Source: Odiellus spinosus
Lineage: Eukaryota > Arthropoda > Arachnida > Opiliones > Phalangiidae
Assembly (NCBI GenBank): GCA_963920705.1
Contig: OY987227.1
Span: forward strand, 16,331,434-16,395,433
Direction: 5' to 3'
DNA length: 64,000 nt
In this document: positions 48,447 to 60,670 of the stretch, piece after piece
Numbering within the stretch: position 1 is the stretch's first letter
How the letters are laid out: every line of letters starts with the position of its first letter
Position numbers and translations under genes: made by a program
Notes under the pieces: generated by a model
The model's database searches: none
Told to the model about the DNA's origin: nothing
Seen by the model: the letters and a program-made list of their open reading frames with translations, nothing else

Positions 48447-48759
48447 TAATTGGTAATGGTATAAACAAATTGGCAATTTTAATAATTTAAACAAATTCGA
48501 TTAAAAGTTAACAAATTACTAAAAAAGAGGTCAAAGGTTAATGTTTTAAATAGCCTGAAAATTGTCTGGCGTCGTTAATGACATGATAATGCAATTTTAC
48601 ATGTCTTATAGCCACTTTTCGATATCAATACAAACTCAAGTGGTGAAGGATATCATGAAAAACATCGTATTTTTCAAGAGAGTGTTGTTTAGTCAGCAAT
48701 AATATTTTTTTAAAAAAATAATTCCGTATTTAAAATCAAATACAAATCATTGTGTGATT

Positions 48760-48806
48760 AGTGGTAAATTAACGTGAGACGGTAAATTACCGCGTAATTT
48801 ACCACT
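48760..48806. other. Nested hairpin related to the 27-bp array
   Basis: AGTGGTAAATTA (48760-48771) pairs perfectly with TAATTTACCACT (48795-48806). Alternatively GGTAAATTAC (48781-48790) pairs with GTAATTTACC (48794-48803) around three bases. Confidence 0.7.
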
Positions 48807-50030
48807 TTCCAAAATACTTTAATCCAGCCTTACAAATTTTAAATTTAACAAACGAAAATAATATTTTTTAACATTACCTTACCAAAATTCAATGGAAAAT
48901 TTGGGTTTTTTTTTTTTTTTGCCAGGGGTGTTCTTAAAATTAAAGGTTTGCAAAGTTTTAAAAGTTTGCAAAACCCTAATTTTATTATTTTGAATTTGGA
49001 ACTATATAAACCTCGAATTTTCAAACTTCAATTTGCCCACATCTACTTTCTAGCAAATGAGATTTAATACTATGTAAACATCTGCTTCAGCTTTTTCTAT
49101 TTGGCCAACTCAACTTGAACTGAATGAAGGCAACTTTTCATCACTGTTCAAGCCTTTTTCTGAAGCCAAAATATTTACTACAGTCATCGAAACCAAATGA
49201 TTGCAGAGATAGCTTCTCCCGCGACCTTGGTGAATTTATTTTAGCTTTTTCCCCCTTTTTCTGGGTATATGCTTAGGTGAAAATTAGACACTATATATTA
49301 TAATTTATTTCGCTTTAGAATTGTAAAAGTCATTCGATTCAAAAAAGTACAAGAAAATGACATCAAGTTCGTAAGAACTTTAGAGTACAGCACTATAGCC
49401 TCTCTGGTAACATCCACACATACTTTGGAGGTGTACAGCGGGGATTTCTTTCTTAGGGCTGACATCGTGGAATCAGATAGATCTATAAGATAAACTAAAA
49501 CGTTCCCACTAACTTCTACGAGTCCCTGTTGACATATATATCGTTTTTTTCCCGCAATTTATGTCTGAAAGCACACGAATGGTAAATTTCTAGCGCGTGG
49601 GCGATGAATAAGACACTCCAATTTTCAGTTGATCTCGAAGAGCATCCTAATATATCTTTCAGAAATGAAATATCTTTCCGAGGTGAATATTTTTCATTAC
49701 ATTGTGGTTTCTGAAGCTATATAGGATTAAGTACTCAACGTTTTGGAGTTTTCGCCGAAACAAACGGTAGTCTTTTGTCTTGTGGAAGGGAAGGGAAGGG
49801 AAGTTTACTTATTTCACCCAATACTAAAAGCCACGATCACTCTAGACTCTAGAGAATCATTTAGAAAGAGCAAATTGTAACTTGCTGGATTTTGGGAACC
49901 CTAGCTGACTGGAATAAAAATTTGGGGGCTCCTAAAATTATAAAATTTGTCTGTGGGGGCACAAAAAATGACATTTTATGGATTCGGGGGCAGAGCATTG
50001 AGGACCCCAATTGTACATGTCCAACCTTCT

Positions 50031-50247
50031 ACGTGCTGAAATTTAAAACTGAGCTAGAAAATGGATTTACCATAATGTCTTAATGATAAAACGTCATTAC
50101 TCCGAAGCTTTTGAATAAGTTTCAAATTTCAGCACATCCAAAACTGTGTAGGCTTCCTTTTAATATCGCCGCGACTATGAGTTCGTAGAATTATACGTAT
50201 CAGGGAAACTTAGTTGCACTTTTGTACGTGCTGAAACGTTAAACTGA
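50031..50247. repeat. Short direct repeat with an inverted partner between
   Basis: TACGTGCTGAAA followed by a TAAAACTGA-like block and TTACCATA occurs at 50031 and again at 50225. TTTCAAATTTCAGCAC at about 50121 is inverted relative to them. It is probably an old local duplication. Confidence 0.35.
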
Positions 50248-51574
50248 TTACCATATAGTATAAAATTTTTCAGGAAGATGGGCGGGAAAATTGGGCCGTA
50301 TAATGGGCGCGCCGCAACGATTTTAATCACTAATTAATCAGAGGTTCTGGCAATTATATCGCCATTAACGACTAAACTCCCTTATCCTCTATTTTTTTTT
50401 CGTTGTTTCTAAGTATAATAAAAGGAAAATCGAATATCTAATGGTCCTTTGTTTCGGACAGGACTCGTTAATATTTAGTAGAGAGAAAAAAAAGTTTTTT
50501 CGACGCAAACTTTCTTTATAAAAGTGATTTTTCCTCATAAGATAATAAAAAACACTCGTGTCTCTGGCGTCGATACAAGTAGCTTAACGTGTTAATTATA
50601 ATATTTTACATTCTTAGAAGGGACAAAATAGTAAAGCCACCGCGAAAAGGATATTTTAACGCGTCTGTAATACATACATAGTTCTTTCTAAGGATGTTAA
50701 TAGAGTATAGTGTCATAAGTAACGAAAAATTCCTTTCACGAAAATCTGGAGCAGCTTTTTAAAACAAGAAAAACGGAATGGATAGCCTAATTTGAATACA
50801 TTTTACTCGAGATAACCAAAATAGATTATAGTTACAAAATCAAATATATATATTTATATATCTATTTTGTTTTACGAGCGATTAGCAAAATAGAGAATAC
50901 TAACACGCTACGTCGATTAAAACAAAAGTTAATAACGTTTTTGAAAAAAGTAATTAAATACCGGTGGTGCATTGCAAATTGAACTTGGGTTTGACTAATA
51001 GAAGTGGAAATACAATCTAATACAAACTAATTCCAGGAATTACGAAAGGAGGTTGGCCAGCAAATAAGCGTTTAAATGCGATTTGAATTATTCCTCTGCA
51101 TAAAATTTCACCTTTGTATCAAATATATACCCATGAACATGCATCAGATTAAACAAGACAGAAGTGGTTAACCAACTGATTCTACATTTCTTAACCTGTC
51201 CACCTGGGGCAAAACTTTAGATATAAACCGACAATGGTCATATGACCATATCACGAGATTATTATCACCAATTGGTCTATTGACTTGAAAAATAAATAAA
51301 TAAATAAATAAACCATTTTAAAAAACGTTGCTGTATGTAAACTCGCAATATAAGTGAACTACATATAATTTACACCCCTCGAGTCCTTTTATTATAGCCG
51401 CGTTAAATTGAAAAGCTTAAAAAATTTGCTCTAATTTACTCGTCACGCGAGATATCACACGAAATCTTAAAAGTCTCTGAATTCTAAATTCAAAACACAA
51501 AGGCGCGTTTACGCCCTAGCTGGTATGGTAATTTTATCTTACCTTAAAAATGAGTTTCCATGGTAATTAGGGGG

Positions 51575-51850
51575 ACGAATGGCTGACGTCGGCGCCGGGT
51601 CCAAAGAGGAAATAGTATATCTCTCTTCCGTCGCCGGATATTTAAAATTTAAATAGCGAAACGAGGAGAGAAATTATATGGAGAGTTTTCGAGCGAACGA
51701 ACCCGCGCGCGCGTGTATATAGACTGGTCGTTTATTATAATAGGATACGAGGTTTTTGGGATGTTTGCGCGACTCCTACTCAAATTAACAACGAGCTAGA
51801 AGAGACGAAGGTACCGTTATTATCCCTAGGAATATAGTTTCCCGGTGGAT
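51575..51850 (+). promoter_or_regulatory. CpG-dense patch, weak promoter candidate
   Basis: CpG density is clearly above the surroundings (GACGTCGGCGCCGGG near 51584, CTTCCGTCGCCGG near 51626, CCGCGCGCGCG near 51705). An ETS-like CTTCCG and a TATATAGA lie downstream of each other. The short frame starting at 51856 has no recognised product. This could equally be a compositional fluctuation. Confidence 0.2.
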
Positions 51851-53275
51851 CGTAGGTGTTGAGGATCACGAGAGAAGATGAGCGGAGGAAAAGCGCCAAC
51901 GTCATAGACTGGCGTTCAATAAAAGTTGACAACGACTATACGTTTACCCCCGAGAGAGTTAACGTTTTGTATCAATTCGTCTTAGCTTCCCCTATTATGT
52001 CAACTCCCCTAACGTACAACCAGTTACGTGTAGTAAGTAGTATAGGTGCGCGGAATGATTGGACAAGCTGCAATGTTTCTTTACCGCTTTTATATATATA
52101 TATATGAATGAAAGGAAACCATTACGTCCTTTATGGTGGATAGTTTTGACAACCTTAAAACAACGCGAAGGAAGATTCATTAATTCGTATTAAGACCCGT
52201 CGCGCATCACGCCGCTTCTTGCCTTTTAAATTAACCACTTAACTTCAAATTAATAAAACATTATCAGTTTCAAAATTACACGGATTAAATCTGTCGTGAA
52301 ACCCAAATGGTATTTGATTAGAATTTTCGGAGAGATCGTTAAAGAACGATTCAAAATATATATACATATATGTCATAGAAACAAAATTACCGCGACAGTA
52401 AAAATAAATATTTTATAATCACCATTTTCGAAATTTTTAAAATAAAAATTCCCCGCAATATTACGTCATCATGGTCGCGTGGGTATTGAGAAGCCTACAG
52501 TTTATTCTCGCGCGGTCTTTTTCGTAAAAATACTTTATCCAGAAAGTTAACTACCTTTCGTTATAAAATTAATGTTAATTACGTCCCAGAAATAAACTGC
52601 GTCATATATCGGAAAAAATGACTTGTTTAATTTTCACCTTTTAATTTTGAAGTTTCTTAAGAAATAATCCATGTTTAAATAATCCACTTTAAATAATTTA
52701 AACTCCAACTCGCGCTTCAAACCGTTAATATTTAATATCGTTAAAAATTTTGCCCATGTCTAATTCTAGTTTCGGGAACACTGACAAAGCTAGACTCTCG
52801 TTATCTCTGATTTATTATGATATAACAGGTATTCTAGCATAATTAGCGCTGGTAATTCGACGAGAATTTATTTTTAATCCAGTTAGAATTTTATTTTGTT
52901 TCTACTTTGATTCGCAAAGTTTTGTCGTTCTATTAAAAAGGTAATTTGTGCGCGACGGAGATAGGAGAAATGATGCGCGTGCGATATGAAAAAGCAAAAA
53001 ATGACGACATAAAGAATGGAAAAAAATAGAAGGCCGATTGTCAATCAAACTTGTGTTAAGAAACAACTTCCCCTTGAATGGGAATAAAAGCAAAATATGA
53101 TTGCATGATAAATTTTGTTTATTTCTCTTGATCGCGAATCAAGCTATATAGCGCTACCGACGATCTGTCTAATAAGATTTTAGTCTGTGCTTATTCAATT
53201 TTAAAGGAGAGTCAACCCGCCGAAATTAAATCAAATAAACCTAGATTTTTTTTCCGGATCCTATAATAGTTTGTC
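51851..53275. other. No gene seen
   Basis: TA tracts lie near 52091 and 52360. No coding signal. Confidence 0.45.
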
Positions 53276-53490
53276 CAAATTAATTATACAAAACCAAATC
53301 GGCAAATATTGCCCAAGTATTAAAAATTGTATTTCTAGGCCCAAATTCAATTTGAAAACCGAATATCGAACCTTGCCCAAATTTAATCGAACCATCTAGT
53401 AAAACTCAAATTATTGTTTTCACACAAAATTTGCAAACTTCGCCCAAGTTTCAGCAACCCACCTTGTTTGCCCAATTTTATTTTGCAAAC
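53276..53490 (+). repeat. Degenerate tandem repeat with TTGCCCAA core
   Basis: Around five diverged blocks carry CCAAAT or CGAAC, GCAAA and (T/C)GCCCAA at irregular spacing of 35-60 bp. Divergence is high, so the unit length is uncertain. Confidence 0.35.
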
Positions 53491-54996
53491 CAAATCTATA
53501 GTCGAACTACAAGGCAAGAGCAACACTTCTGGTCTACCTTTAAAGATCTCGTGTGTAGCTAGGCCTAGGGAGTTCAGGTGGTAAGAGCTTTGGACAGAAA
53601 ACCCCTCCCTCCTACCATTTCCATTATTCGTTGAGTGTAAAAAGTGTACCAGATTAAAATGGTATTCAACTATTGAACACAGCAAAAGGTCAAAGGGCAA
53701 GAAAGTCTCACATATGGATATGACACCGAAGCCTCTGACGTATCAATGTCTCTCTTGCCTCCTCCCTATTTATTTTATTTGTCCGCCAAATATTCCACGT
53801 TATTCAGCAACATGAATGCTTAAAATCTTTCTATAATAAAATTACCTTAACACCAATTAGATCCTCTTAAAGTTTTTTTTTACGGAAATAGAAACCCAAG
53901 TGCTCAAAGAAAAACAGAACTACTTAATAACTCAGCGTGGCGTTAATTTGATAAATAAATGCAAGAACTCGCTGCGTATTTAAGTGGTTTATCGCGCTAA
54001 GTCCCTCCTTTCAATACGGGATCAGTCTTTTCATTGGAATATCATTTGTCGTCTCTAGCGATTTGGATCATCTCCAGAGCATCGCGAGGCTTATCATTAT
54101 TACACCGAGACTAATCCGCGCAAAGTCACAGAGCACCCCTTAATTCTTCCACGAACCGTACTAGCAACCGCGCATTAGCCTTGGAGGAATTATATAATAA
54201 GTTGCCGACTGCCAGTTTTCCCTTAGGAACGCGTGTACAGGGCTGCGTACAGTAACTCTCAACGAAGTCCGGATTTTTATTGGACGATTTTTTTTTATAT
54301 CCGGTTATACGGTTTTTACGATTGTAATCGGAGGTCAACGAGGTCATCGCTCGAACAAGCAGATTTTTTCGTTCAGTAATTACGGAATGATGACGTAATA
54401 AGGAGAGAAGTTTTGGTCTTTTGATCTTCAACTTTAAATTTATAGAACTCTATTCAAGCGAGATTGATTATAACCGAAATTATAACATATTTTGATGGGA
54501 AAGACATAGTTATTATAAATTAATGATGTATAAAGCTTGATTTATAATTTGTAATTAGATCCAATCGATATTAATTATAATTAATTAAGGCTTTGCCACG
54601 AGGTTGAAACAGAAACATAAAACGTACCAAAACTTGAGTTTAAAAACTAATGACGAAAGCGTTAATGGCCAAAATATTCAACCGGATTCTTACCGTTGAG
54701 AGTTATTGAACGTAGCCCAGGTATTAGTGTAGAACCTCAACCACTCCGAGCTACCAGTTTAATTCGTACAACGGTACAAAAAAAAAATTAAGCATTCCTT
54801 TTTCTCCGCCAGCTTTAATAGGCCTTTAATAGACTTGAAATTATAAAATATTTAGAAAGGCAACGTGTTTTTTATCATTAGCAGCTCTGAGTAGGATTGC
54901 AAAAACGCAATCAAAGAATTCAAAAAAGATAGTTTTTCTAGCTTTCGTAAGGTAAATTTTTATGTTAAACTATTTTTAAACTGAGCAGAGCCAAAT
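53491..54996. other. No gene seen
   Basis: The minus frames at 53383-53700 and 54126-54431 (105 and 101 residues) match no family and lie partly over the degenerate repeat. Nothing else was recognised. Confidence 0.45.
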
Positions 54997-55235
54997 TTAA
55001 CAAGATGGTCAAGCCCATAGGAATAGCTAGACCCCTGACATTGTAAAAGAGGCTGAAAGGAATGATTCTATAGCAGGGGTGTGTTATGCAGGCATAAACG
55101 CTCTTTAAACAATTTGAATGGCGTCTCGAGATTCATTTAAACACGAAGTTGCGGAAATTTCTCGAGCCGACTATATTACCGTGATCGTTTTTATGCGATA
55201 TATTGAAAAAGACGAATATCCCCGCAGTCATTGCA

Positions 55236-55540
55236 TTCAAATCATGTTTTTCAAATCATGTTTTTCAAATCATGTTTTTCAAATCATGTTTTTCAAATCA
55301 TGTTTTTCAAATCATGTTTTTCAAATCATGTTTTTCAAATCATGTTTTTCAAATCATGTTTTTCAAATCATGTTTTTCAAATCATGTTTTTCAAATCATG
55401 TTTTTCAAATCATGTTTTTCAAATCATGTTTTTCAAATCATGTTTTTCAAATCATGTTTTTCAAATCATGTTTTTCAAATCATGTTTTTCAAATCATGTT
55501 TTTCAAATCATGTTTTTCAAATCATGTTTTTCAAAACATG
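55236..55540 (+). repeat. 14-bp minisatellite, 21 units
   Basis: A partial unit at 55236-55246 is followed by 20 perfect TTTTTCAAATCATG units and one variant (TTTTTCAAAACATG) ending at 55540. The open frame from ATG 55118, homologous to ATG 4502, passes through it and reaches the same NTHKLP codons that follow the larger array. Confidence 0.97.
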
Positions 55541-55547
55541 TTTTTTA

Positions 55548-55850
55548 TTACTGAGAGACTAGAACTCAACACGCATAAGCTCCCTTCGCGATGACTTGTT
55601 TATTGTTTTCGAGTTTTCATTACTGACAGACTAACACTCAACACGCATAAGCCCCCTTACTATCTCGTTCGCGACGACTTGTTTATTGTTTTCGAGTTTT
55701 CATTACTGACAGACTAACACTCAACACGCATAAGCTCCCTTACTATCTCGTTCGCGACGTCTTGTTTATTGTTTTCGAGTTTTCATTACTGACAGACTAG
55801 AACTCAACAAGCATAAGCTCCCTTACTATCTCGTTCGCGACTACTTGTTT
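55548..55850 (+). repeat. 83-bp tandem repeat, nearly 4 units
   Basis: CAACACGCATAAG-type landmarks begin near 55567, 55640, 55723 and 55806. The spacings are 73, 83 and 83 bp. The first unit lacks ten bases around CTATCTCGTT. Units differ by only a few substitutions. Confidence 0.92.
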
Positions 55851-55888
55851 TCGATACGATGACGTTTTTCGTCATTTCTGGGACACCG

Positions 55889-55993
55889 ACTTCAGACTTC
55901 AGACTTCAGACTTCAGACTTCAGACTTCAGACTTCAGACTTCAGACTTCAGACTTCAGACTTCAGACTTCAGACTTCAGACTTCAGACTTCAG
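55889..55993 (+). repeat. 7-bp tandem repeat (ACTTCAG), 15 units
   Basis: Fifteen perfect units are followed by ACTACCAGCACGACTC, as in the other copy of the element. Confidence 0.97.
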
Positions 55994-56017
55994 ACTACCA
56001 GCACGACTCAAAACACT

Positions 56018-56049
56018 AGCTAGAACCTATACAAGTATAGGGTCTAGCT
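56018..56049 (+). other. Terminal hairpin of Helentron-like element, copy 2
   Basis: It is identical to 7349-7380, including the single A/C mismatch, and is followed by an A run. Confidence 0.85.
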
Positions 56050-56054
56050 AAAAA

Positions 56055-56802
56055 GCTAGAAAGCGGAGATATGCACATAGCATGTGCGTGTACGAGTACG
56101 AATATGGTAACGCTGACTTATTCCAAATACTGAAGTAGGCCAAGCCGGCCAATCTTCTACCTTGTTCCTCCAAGATAGCGTTGTGAAAGATTTTCGATAG
56201 GTCAGGTATACATCCACCAGACCAAAAGCACGCGGATTATGAAACGATAAGGGTGCGGATATGTATACTTGGCAAATTGAGGGGCTATATCTACGCTAAG
56301 AGGGGTTAATACGGAAAGAGATCTCATACTTTCTCTCTCGCTCGTCGTATCGCGTTTCTAAAAATATACTGCACCTACATAAAGGCTTGGCTTTTCATAG
56401 AGCAGACTTTGATGACGTATCGAATTAATTACAAGGGAAGCGCGCGATACGCTTGCCGTATAAGAGAGAACTTTTCATCAATTTTGAGCCGGAGGCTAAG
56501 CCCTTACGATAGTGTACCATCCGCGTTTTACATTAGATAACTTTATTTAAAGGGAGGTTTAAAAGGAGTATAAGTCCAAAAATTGTCCGAACACTTATGA
56601 CAACTCGTTTTCTAACGTAACCATGGGAGCTAGTTCTAAGGCCATTAAAAGGAAGCGTCACACTAAAATTCTTAAGGTCTTTAAACTCTATAGGTATGAA
56701 AAATGAAAGGAAAACTTTACGAGCTAATATGTAACAACTTCGTTTCGTAGCAAACGAAACCTTTGGGTATATTAAAAGAAACGAAGGATGACTAGCGTGG
56801 GA
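56055..56802. other. No gene seen
   Basis: Mixed composition with more CpG than average (near 56330-56460), but no exon or RNA gene recognised. Confidence 0.45.
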
Positions 56803-57124
56803 TTAAAAGGAAACTTGGACCTAAGCATGGAAGAGCTTTTGAATTTATTTTCGAAATCATCGTGCCAAAAAACCTATTCGAGAATTTTTAGACACGTTTT
56901 TGGTGTTTAAATTAATTTCTGAAGTTTGGTAAAATTTGAAATAAAGTAAATATAAATTCGGGCCAATCATATTATTTCAGCCTTCAACAGCGCTTGTATT
57001 ATTCTAACTGTATCTAACATTAAAATAATAGGCCGGTGTTTGATACCCAAGGTCTTAATGGGCATGGTGATTCCGAGAATAAATTCAAAAGATGTTTGAT
57101 ATTTTGCTCCAAGTATCCCTTTAA
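56803..57124. mobile_element. MITE family B, second copy (about 322 bp)
   Basis: The ends are TTAAAAGGAAACTTGG and CCAAGTATCCCTTTAA. The left arm matches 42210-42350 closely. The loop (GTAAATATAAATTCGGGCC, then AATCATATTATTTCAGCC) is the reverse complement of the loop of the first copy. The right arm is eroded in its inner half. Confidence 0.82.
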
Positions 57125-58042
57125 ATTCTAAAGAATTTAAAGTAAACTTTGAATTCGAAAAACATGAAAATTCCGAAAATAATTATATATCAAGTCTCTC
57201 TTTTAAAAGAAGGATGTTTGGTATAGAGGAGTAATTATCTTGTATTTAGAAATACGTCCATTTTAATTTCTTAAATAAAGAAACCTTTTTACAGCCACTC
57301 TTGTTGCAAAAAAAGCCTAAGGGACGTTAAATCCGATCAATGAGAAAGGTGAGGACAATGAGGTGGTAAAAGATCATCTTCGTAACCAAATCTGTATGCG
57401 CGTATAAACATTATCAGTGTCACTCAAGACTGACACCACAATAGTATTACGTTGCCCCTAGCATTAAGTACGCTCTAATCTCTAGAGTCACTGCTAAACA
57501 CCCAGGATAAAACCATGTTTGCCGCGAGAATGCGAATGAAGGGAAAGAGAGGTGAAGAAACGAAACGAATTTAGAAAAATATGAGCTAAATTCATTGGGT
57601 ATATTCGCGAAAGAACGAGAAAAATTGTTGATAACAGTTCGTGGGCTTTTATTAAAAGTGACACGCGTGTCATATTACAATTTTGCACGACAAAACTGTA
57701 CGTGCGACAATGCGGCCCTGAAGCGGGTAGACGTATTTTTCAAGACCCACTCTCATCCACACACGCCGCTCGATATCGAGTTAAATGTTTGCAGTATAAA
57801 TACAAGGTATACGATTTATAATCCTCGCAGGTTATTTGAAGCGTGTCCCGTAAATTTATATTCTAATCGTTTAAGACTGACGCATTCGTAGTGATTAAGT
57901 CACGTATAGATTATTTGCTCAAGACTAAAAACGCCGCCACAACACTAAAGCCAATATCCATTTCTCCATGAAGCGATCTTATGACCCGCGCATCTACAAT
58001 AAACCACCAACATTTCAAAGACGAACTTTCATTGGCGCAATA
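57125..58042. other. No gene seen
   Basis: The frame at 57595-57891 (98 residues) overlaps an opposite-strand frame at 57494-57688, and neither matches a known family. Confidence 0.45.
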
Positions 58043-58309
58043 GGACTATTTACAATGGAAGCTATCTTAATATATAAAGATTAATTATAAAAACATTGTG
58101 TATTTAGCGTCCTCTAACGGCAAACAAAAGTAGTAAAATATATAACAAAACGACGTAATTTGCGTCTGCCTATTCTTCATACATAGCAGCCACGTACGTG
58201 TAACTGTTAGTTACTATACTTTTGCCACTGTTGGCCGTTAGAGGACGCTTATGAAGGCAAGGTTTTATCCATCTTTATCTATTAACATAGGCTCCATCGT
58301 TAATAGCCC
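58043..58309. mobile_element. MITE family C, complete copy (about 267 bp, TA target site)
   Basis: The left end GGACTATTTACAATGGAAGC and right end (reverse complement GGGCTATTAACGATGGAGCC) are flanked by TA. The inverted arms extend about 100 bp and include TATAAAGAT blocks and AGCGTCCTCTAACGGC. It has no coding capacity. A fragment with the same end and TA is at 30223. TA flanks fit a Tc1/mariner-type MITE. Confidence 0.8.
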
Positions 58310-60415
58310 TAGGTGGTATCAGAATTTTTTTTGAAATAAATCTGATAAATATTTGACACTAATTTCGCAACCATGAATTGTTGTTATATAATGTTATAAC
58401 AAACCAAATCGATTAAAAATAACTTATTTCCAGAGTCTACTACACTTTAAGGCTAATTCCCACTTGCCGAATTTTTGATTTGAAATCTAAATTGTTTCGC
58501 AATTTTTCTCCGTATGGGAAAATATAATTAAACTCTCAAAATATCTAAATCCAAATCCCTTACAAAATAATGCCACAGACGCTAACACGATACAGCTTTG
58601 TTTGTGCAGAGTATTTCGGTTGGAATATTGGGTCTTAATAACTTTTCTTTTTTATCACGTTTCACCAATTTGCCAAAATATTCTGGGTCACCTTCCTGGT
58701 GTCAGAGACACGCGCGTTTTATGGGATCAGATATTTAACCTTTTCACTTAAAGGTGACACGTGACGCATTTCACGTCATTTTTTTCCGCTCTGAATTTCA
58801 TATTGAAAATTAGAAACATATATAAAGTAACATGGAGGAATGATACAGATGGACAGCCAGATAGACGAAAGAAAAGGAGGAAATATGTGGAAGCTGCATG
58901 CTGTTTTGATTCCTAGGCGTTCTTTATACAATAACCTTCTTCCATTTCGAGATTACTTCGTAAGCAGTACAGAATTGGCGCTTAATAATACGTGATATTA
59001 ATTACCTCATGGATTTCAAATTAAAAGCTTTCGAAAACTGTTCATGAACTGGACCGCTTGACTATACACGCGAACTTTAAAACTATTTTGTTTTTTTGGG
59101 ATTCGATCCTATAGATTTAATTTTTCTGTATAGCTTTCTAGACATTTATAATTATTATTTAAAAGATTACAATAAATTGGGCCAGCTACGATTTTGGGTT
59201 TTAAATTAATTGGAATGAAAGCATGCATTGAAAATAATTTTATACTAAAAGTATACAGTTTAAACAGATTTTTTGCGATTATAGACAATTTCATTAATTT
59301 CACACAGAGAACCATGGACGATGGGCCACCAATATAAATGTCAATAGGCAACTCCAGATGGAGCTAGGTGCCATGTATCTTCCGTTTAATTAGAGATTTA
59401 GGGTACCAACAAGAGCTGCTTGTTGATATTTCCATTCTTAGATTTCTTACCTAAGAATTGAATGAAGGGTGTGCCCCTTACATTCATGTTTCGCTGCGTG
59501 AAATTATTTATTTCTAAAGATGTTTATCACTTAAAACTTCTTTGCTCTAAACTAAATATATAACCAATTTTTCTAATATTTCAAGGTTTCATGGTAAACT
59601 TGATGTTTTTCATACGAATATATCGTTCAAATTAAACTGTATAGCTCAAAAATATAAAACTTTATCCAATTTGTGTTCTAAAAAAATAGCTTATCAAATC
59701 TATAACGACTACCTTTTATTTCCCATTAATTTATCTGACAACTTCTCTCCGAATTAAGGGACCATATCACTATCAAACCTTTTTTTTCTGTCCAATTAAA
59801 AGTTTTTCAGAAAATGAAGAATAATGGAAAAAAAAAAAAAAACTTCATTTGACACAAATCGAAAGTAAGTAGGAAAGTATCTCCCTGCAGTAACCGATTA
59901 GTTTTTACGGTTTTTTATAGTCTCTTTTTCGCGCCAAAATGTGGGCGTTCCCATTCAGGGTGGATAGGTGGTAAATGCAGTACATTCGAAGGCGAAAAAA
60001 TGCATACCTGGATGGGAAATGCTACAGCTAGTTCAATGGCGGTCGTTTTGAACAATAGGAGCAAAGAGTGTATGTGAATAGAAGGAAATAGATAATATGA
60101 GAAGGTATAAAATTGTATCTAGGTAATAAGTGAATATACAGATTAAAATGCGTTTTTGGCTTGTTTAACTTGTTAATTTAGCTCAACTCGTTACTACACT
60201 AAAAGGCGGGTGACGTAGGTCGTGATGTCTAACTGCAGCAAAGACACCTATTGGTGTCCGAATAAGTTTTGAAAAGGCGAGAAAAATTTTCGCCAGGTAA
60301 TTAGAATAAACCCACCAAAAACCTGAGTTTTGAAATTTCAAGTTAAACTGATTTTATAGATAAAAGATAAAAATTTTGGTCTTAAAAGCACCAAAAGTAA
60401 TTTCCAAATTTTTTT

Positions 60416-60450
<35 letters not shown>

Positions 60451-60591
60451 CAATTTCAAAAGTATTTAATATTTTTTAATGGAACAGATCTTCAGAAGTA
60501 ATCAAAAGGGCTTACCGAAGAGAAAAATATATAATCTATCATCATAAGTACAATAATTAAACATAAGTATGCCGCAAAGCCCATTTCATTT
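58310..60591. other. No gene seen; long poly-T
   Basis: It contains a run of 33 T at 60418-60450 and an A run near 59828. No coding signal. Confidence 0.45.
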
Positions 60592-60670
60592 CTGCAAATC
60601 TACGAGGATCTACTCCGAGGCGTAGTTCACTCGTGGTCGGTAGATCCACGTGGACAGTATATATTTGCAG
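60592..60670. other. Hairpin-forming segment of 79 bases
   Basis: CTGCAAAT (60592-60599) pairs with ATTTGCAG (60663-60670), and GGATCTAC (60606-60613) pairs with GTAGATCC (60640-60647), both perfectly. The 3' side has about nine unpaired extra bases between the stems. It could be a structured RNA or simply an inverted repeat. No second copy was seen. Confidence 0.4.

Larger units (their letters stand above)
48447..51574. other. No gene seen; small inverted and direct repeats
   Basis: Holds the hairpin at 48760-48806, a T run near 48905, GGGAA repeats at 49785-49802, the weak pair member at 49450-49497 and the repeated TACGTGCTGAAA at 50031 and 50225. No exon was recognised. Confidence 0.45.
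54997..56050 (+). mobile_element. Helentron/HINE-like element with minisatellite core, copy 2
   Basis: It shares its termini with 4382-7381 and has the same order of parts: left flank with AGCTAGACCC at 55025-55034, 14-bp array, 83-bp array, hairpin at 55859, 7-bp array and terminal hairpin at 56018-56049. Array sizes differ: 21 rather than 162, nearly 4 rather than 1.6, and 15 rather than 8. It keeps about 85 bp between left flank and array (55149-55235) that the other copy lacks, and lacks the other copy's 240-bp insert. Neither copy encodes a helicase, so both would depend on an autonomous relative. Confidence 0.8.
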
